This document shows positions 60,864-64,000 of a DNA stretch of 64,000 nucleotides, piece after piece. The first letter of the stretch is position 1. Each line of letters opens with the position of its first letter. The notes under the pieces are model-generated. The model was not told the origin of the DNA, did no database searches, and saw only the letters and a list, made by a program, of their open reading frames with translations. The DNA comes from Paenibacillus albicereus (GTDB lineage: Bacteria > Bacillota > Bacilli > Paenibacillales > Paenibacillaceae). The translations under genes were made by a program, and so were the position numbers. The stretch is from the NCBI RefSeq assembly GCF_012676905.1, contig NZ_CP051428.1:1450001-1514000 (forward strand). The letters run 5' to 3'.

Positions 60864-62579
60864 ATGCGTCAGATCGTAGCGGATTACGAATGGAATCGGG
60901 AGCATGAGCTCGTGCTGTCCCGGATCGGCGGCATCGGACGCGGCGACCTGGAGGAGATCGAGCTGGCGATGCTGGAAGAGGTCCAAGTGCCGGGATTGCT
61001 GCCGATCGGCTGGGAGGAGATGAATGGGGAGGTCAAGCTGAGATATCGGCTCACGGGCCGCAAGATGCTCAAGCAGAAGCTGGCGGACGGGATGGATCGG
61101 CCCGAGGAGCTCTACTCGCTGCTGTACGGTGTCGTCTCGGCCATCGAGCAATGCCGCGCCTGCCTGCTCGAGCCGGACAATCTGCTGCTGGAAGAAGCCC
61201 ATGTATTCGTCGGCGACAGCTGGGAGGACTGCGGACTCGTTTACCTGCCGATGCGATTGGAGCATCGGCCGTCGGAGCTCCCGCTGCGCAGCCGGCTGCT
61301 TGCTCTATCCGCCGTATGCGCAGGCGCGGTTCGACAGGTCGACGCCGGCCTCCCGGCATTGCTCAAGGCGCTCGGTGACGATCAGGTCTCCATGGCGGGC
61401 TTGAAAGAGATGCTGCTGGAGCTGAGCGCCGGCCATAGCGGCCAAGCAGAGAGGAGACGCACCGAACGAGAACGCGGGGGAGAGCTTGAGCCGATGCTGT
61501 CTTCCATCGGCTTCCAAGGTCAAGCGGGCGAGCCGCTCCGTGCGGATCGACTTGTTGTCGGGGCGAAGGGCAGGCCTGTTTCTTCACCCTCCTTCGCGAA
61601 TCCGCCATCGTCTGCTCGCGCCGTCCCGTCCGCCGCAGTCCCAGAATCGATATCCGAGCCGGAGGCGCCGGCGCGGCCGGCGGAGAAGCCCGGCGATGCT
61701 CCAAGGGAACGCAAGCCGGGGCTTCATACCTCGGATGCGTTGCTGCCGATGCGGCTGGATCCGTCCCCGGAGAATTCGCCGGCTCGTTCCACGAAGCCGC
61801 TGAATCGGGGCATCGTCATCCTTGCCGTTCTCGCTGCGGCGGCGCTTCCGTGGAAGATGCTCTACCTGGAGAGTCCGACGCGATCGAATCTGATGATTGG
61901 CCTGGGCACGCTCGCTGTCGCTGCAGCCGCGATCATATGGGTCTGGAAGGGGAAGCGGGGCGAGCAGCGGGAGGAGGCGTGGCCAGACAGCCACCCCTCC
62001 GCTTTCGAGCCGGACTCCGGTCCGCTGTCGCTCAAGAGAGACAAGCGCTGGTCGTTCGAACAGGGATCGGACGGGGAAGGAGAGGAGGAGGCGGAGCCGT
62101 GGAGATGGAACGCCCCTCCAGCTCCGCCGCAGCGTCAAGGTACGCCTCTTTCCGTTTCGGATCGAGCCCCGAATGAGGTCCGGCCTATGCCGTCACCGCC
62201 CGCTGCTTCGGACCCGACTGTCTGGCTCGGAAACGAGTTGGAGAAGGAGCAGGCGGATTCACATAGCGCGGCGGCAGGCGTCGTCAACCGGACCCGCGGA
62301 GGCGTAAGGGACAGCTTCGCTCTTGCTGCGGGGAGTCATACGATCGGGCGTGCGCCGGAGTCCGGGCAATGGCGGGATGAGACGAGCGGCGTCTCGCGCC
62401 GCCATGTCGAGCTGGCGTGCAGACCCGGCTCCTGCGAGGCCAAAGACCTCGGTTCAAGAAACGGTACGACCCTGAATGGCCGGGCGATGGTCCCTTATAA
62501 AAGCTATAAGCTGGAGGACGGCGATGTCCTCCAGCTGGCTGGTCGGGATGGTTCCCGGTATGAAGTTCGGCTCGGTTAG
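60864..62579 (+). CDS. FHA-domain membrane protein (DUF6382-type)
   Basis: A 571-residue protein. The N-terminal half is a cytosolic alpha/beta domain (RQIVADYEWNREHELVLSRI and a Leu-rich region, DUF6382-like), followed by a disordered Pro/Ser stretch, two TM segments (GIVILAVLAAAALPWKML, LMIGLGTLAVAAAAIIWVWK) and a C-terminal FHA domain (HTIGRAPESGQWRDETSGVS, SRRHVEL, LGSRNGTTLNG). FHA domains bind phosphothreonine, so the pilus may be controlled by a Ser/Thr kinase. AAAGGAGG before ATG 60864. Its stop overlaps that of the convergent yfhF gene by 4 bases. Confidence 0.88.
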   Translation: MRQIVADYEWNREHELVLSRIGGIGRGDLEEIELAMLEEVQVPGLLPIGWEEMNGEVKLRYRLTGRKMLKQKLADGMDRPEELYSLLYGVVSAIEQCRACLLEPDNLLLEEAHVFVGDSWEDCGLVYLPMRLEHRPSELPLRSRLLALSAVCAGAVRQVDAGLPALLKALGDDQVSMAGLKEMLLELSAGHSGQAERRRTERERGGELEPMLSSIGFQGQAGEPLRADRLVVGAKGRPVSSPSFANPPSSARAVPSAAVPESISEPEAPARPAEKPGDAPRERKPGLHTSDALLPMRLDPSPENSPARSTKPLNRGIVILAVLAAAALPWKMLYLESPTRSNLMIGLGTLAVAAAAIIWVWKGKRGEQREEAWPDSHPSAFEPDSGPLSLKRDKRWSFEQGSDGEGEEEAEPWRWNAPPAPPQRQGTPLSVSDRAPNEVRPMPSPPAASDPTVWLGNELEKEQADSHSAAAGVVNRTRGGVRDSFALAAGSHTIGRAPESGQWRDETSGVSRRHVELACRPGSCEAKDLGSRNGTTLNGRAMVPYKSYKLEDGDVLQLAGRDGSRYEVRLG

Positions 62580-63496
62580 TGGGGCGGCTGACGGAGCAGA
62601 TCGTCCAGCGCAGGCTGGATTTCGGCGAAGTGAAAGCGGAAACCGCTTTTCAGCGCCTTTTCGGGCAGGACCCGCTGGCCTTGAAGCAGCAGCTCCGACA
62701 TCTCCCCTAGCGCCAGCTTGAGCGGAAGCGCAGGCGCGATCAGCCAATAGGGACGGCCGAGCGCCCGGGCCGCCGCCCGTCCGAACTGCTCGTTGCGGAC
62801 CGGCTCCGGCGAAACGGTATTGACCGGGCCGGAGAGGCTGTCGTTTTCCAAAGTGTGGACGATCAGGCGAGTCAGGTCATGCAGATGGATCCAAGACATC
62901 CATTGCCGTCCATTGCCGACCGGGCCTCCCGCCATCGCGCGGAAAGGCAGGAGCATGCTCGGCAGCGCACCGCCTCCGTTTCCGAGCACGATCCCGAACC
63001 GCAGCAGCGCCCGCCGTCGGGCGGGAATGAGCTCCGCAGCTTGCTCCCAATCCCGTACGACGGAGGAGAGGAAGTCGCGGTCCGTCGTCGGACTCTCCTC
63101 CGTGAACGCAGCCGTCTCGTCAAAGCCGTACGCATTTACGCCGGACGCTTGGACAAGCACCTGCGGATCAGCGCCCGCCCGCTTCAGCAGCGTTCCCAGC
63201 CGGGACGCCGTCTCGATCCGTGAATCCCGAATGCGCTTCTTAGCCGCGCTCGTCCAGCGCTGGCTGATCGGCTCGCCGGCCAGGTTGACGACGGCATCCG
63301 CGGCAGCGAGCTCGCTCGGATCCGCCTCCAGCTGATCCCATCCGACAACGCGAAAGCTCCCGTCGCCGATCGGTGCGGCGGCGGGAGCTTTCGCGGAGCT
63401 GCGGGAGACGATCCAGCCGGCATGGCCGGCTTGGGACAGCCGCTGAACGAGCGCGCGGCCGATGAAGCCGGTCCCTCCGGCAATGATGATCTTCAT
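62576..63496 (-). CDS. yfhF: TIGR01777 family epimerase (YfhF-like)
   Basis: A 306-residue SDR-type protein: Rossmann motif AGGTGFIGRALVQ, the NLAGEPI block with the family Gly-Glu-Pro and the C-terminal DUF1731 segment (RPYWLIAPALPLKLALGEMS ... PEKALKSGFRFHF). Predicted NAD(P)-dependent sugar nucleotide epimerase; the true substrate is unknown. GGAGGAG stands upstream of ATG 63496. Confidence 0.92.
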   Translation of the reverse strand: MKIIIAGGTGFIGRALVQRLSQAGHAGWIVSRSSAKAPAAAPIGDGSFRVVGWDQLEADPSELAAADAVVNLAGEPISQRWTSAAKKRIRDSRIETASRLGTLLKRAGADPQVLVQASGVNAYGFDETAAFTEESPTTDRDFLSSVVRDWEQAAELIPARRRALLRFGIVLGNGGGALPSMLLPFRAMAGGPVGNGRQWMSWIHLHDLTRLIVHTLENDSLSGPVNTVSPEPVRNEQFGRAAARALGRPYWLIAPALPLKLALGEMSELLLQGQRVLPEKALKSGFRFHFAEIQPALDDLLRQPPH

Positions 63497-63549
63497 CCTC
63501 GACTCCTCCGTTCTTCGGTCATGCCTCTTCAAGCGCCGTCAGCGGCGCT

Positions 63550-64000
63550 TCAGGAAGCTTCCTTGATGGAGACCAGCCACGGCTGCTTGATCTTGCCGTC
63601 CGTGCCTCCGTCGACTTCTTTTACAATGTAAGTATAGTCGACGCTCGTTCCCTGCTCGAAGGCCTGCATCTGCTGGACCAGCTCCGATCCGGCCTGGAAT
63701 ACGACCGTATCGGTAGGGGTCTTGATCTCGACCGAGTGGCCGTCCGCGAGGCCGTTGAACGTTCCGGACGCCTGCTGCTCCTCGGACTGCGTGACCGGGT
63801 CGCCGCTGGCAGCGGCTTTCTCGGAGTTCCCGGGCGTCGGCGTCGCTTGGGCGACGGGCTCGCCGGCGGAGTCCGGAGACACGTCGGACGAGCTGTCCAC
63901 GATGCCGCTTCCCGTCGTGGCGTTGGTCGCGTTGGAAGCGTTGTCCGCCGGCATTTCTTTCACGCCGCACCCCGCGGCGATCATCAGCATCGACATCAAG
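63550..64000 (-). CDS. lipoprotein, 5' end beyond the window
   Basis: 149 residues are in view on the minus strand, ending at 63550. It contains a lipobox-like IAAGCGVKEM close to the visible N-terminus, then an Asn/Ala/Ser/Thr-rich linker and a small domain (GTFNGLADGHSVEIKTPTDT ... YTYIVKEVDGGTDGKIKQPW). The last part matches no family recognised by eye. The frame is open to the edge at 64000 with several possible ATGs close by, so the true start may be at or just outside the edge. Confidence 0.65.
   Translation of the reverse strand, partial: LMSMLMIAAGCGVKEMPADNASNATNATTGSGIVDSSSDVSPDSAGEPVAQATPTPGNSEKAAASGDPVTQSEEQQASGTFNGLADGHSVEIKTPTDTVVFQAGSELVQQMQAFEQGTSVDYTYIVKEVDGGTDGKIKQPWLVSIKEAS

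Overview
The window is a chromosomal segment of about 64 kb from a high-GC, spore-forming member of the Firmicutes, most likely Paenibacillaceae (Paenibacillus, Cohnella or a close relative). The reasons are spore genes in Bacillus-like context (sspI, yunB, lytH-like, ylbJ), a long CCA-encoding tRNA array behind 23S rRNA, strong AAGGAGG-type ribosome binding sites, a very large SLH-anchored surface protein and many carbohydrate genes. The species cannot be fixed from the sequence alone. No IS element, prophage, CRISPR array or integrase was seen.

Layout. 1-2.9 kb: the 3' part of 23S rRNA followed directly by 16 tRNA genes, with no 5S gene between them, closed by a terminator. 3.1-9.4 kb: one 2092-residue secreted enzyme combining a phosphodiester-glycosidase (NAGPA) domain, a purple-acid-phosphatase-like metallophosphoesterase and three SLH repeats. 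9.6-13.7 kb: a cell-envelope stress module (small membrane protein, PspA, PspC, a second PspA, LiaS-like kinase, LiaR-like regulator). 13.7-20.1 kb: two poorly known genes on the minus strand, a YwmB-like protein, zwf, a cyclase and prfC. 20.1-24.4 kb: a LacI regulator with two Gfo/Idh/MocA oxidoreductases and a ThuA-like protein. 24.6-33.7 kb: a PucR regulator divergent from an amidohydrolase, a complete BMP-type nucleoside ABC transporter and a Rieske oxygenase, which looks like an uncharacterised purine or modified-nucleobase utilisation locus. 33.8-37.7 kb: sspI, ktrA-like, rlmP (ysgA) and a GH13 alpha-glucosidase.

37.8-51.7 kb: a secreted GH26 mannanase under an apparent cre site, an Rrf2 regulator with a self-operator, the conserved yunB-lytH-lipA-yutD neighbourhood (yutD carries a large disordered Arg/Gly-rich tail), NAD kinase, ylbJ, a 30-residue membrane peptide, a truncated haemoglobin, DUF2225, yycC, an M3 oligopeptidase and a transaldolase-like aldolase. 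51.8-62.6 kb: a Tad/Flp pilus operon (TadZ, TadA, TadB, TadC, Flp1-like pilin, TadE/TadG-like pseudopilins, prepilin peptidase, FHA protein) preceded by a promoter and then a very strong terminator hairpin, which suggests transcription attenuation. The window ends with a YfhF-like epimerase and a lipoprotein cut by the window edge.

Regulatory signals are unusually legible here. LacI/CcpA-type operators sit on the lacI promoter, the alpha-glucosidase promoter, the mannanase promoter and near ylbJ, and a perfect 7-9-7 palindrome overlaps the rrf2 promoter. All functional calls come from motif recognition by eye; no database search was run.
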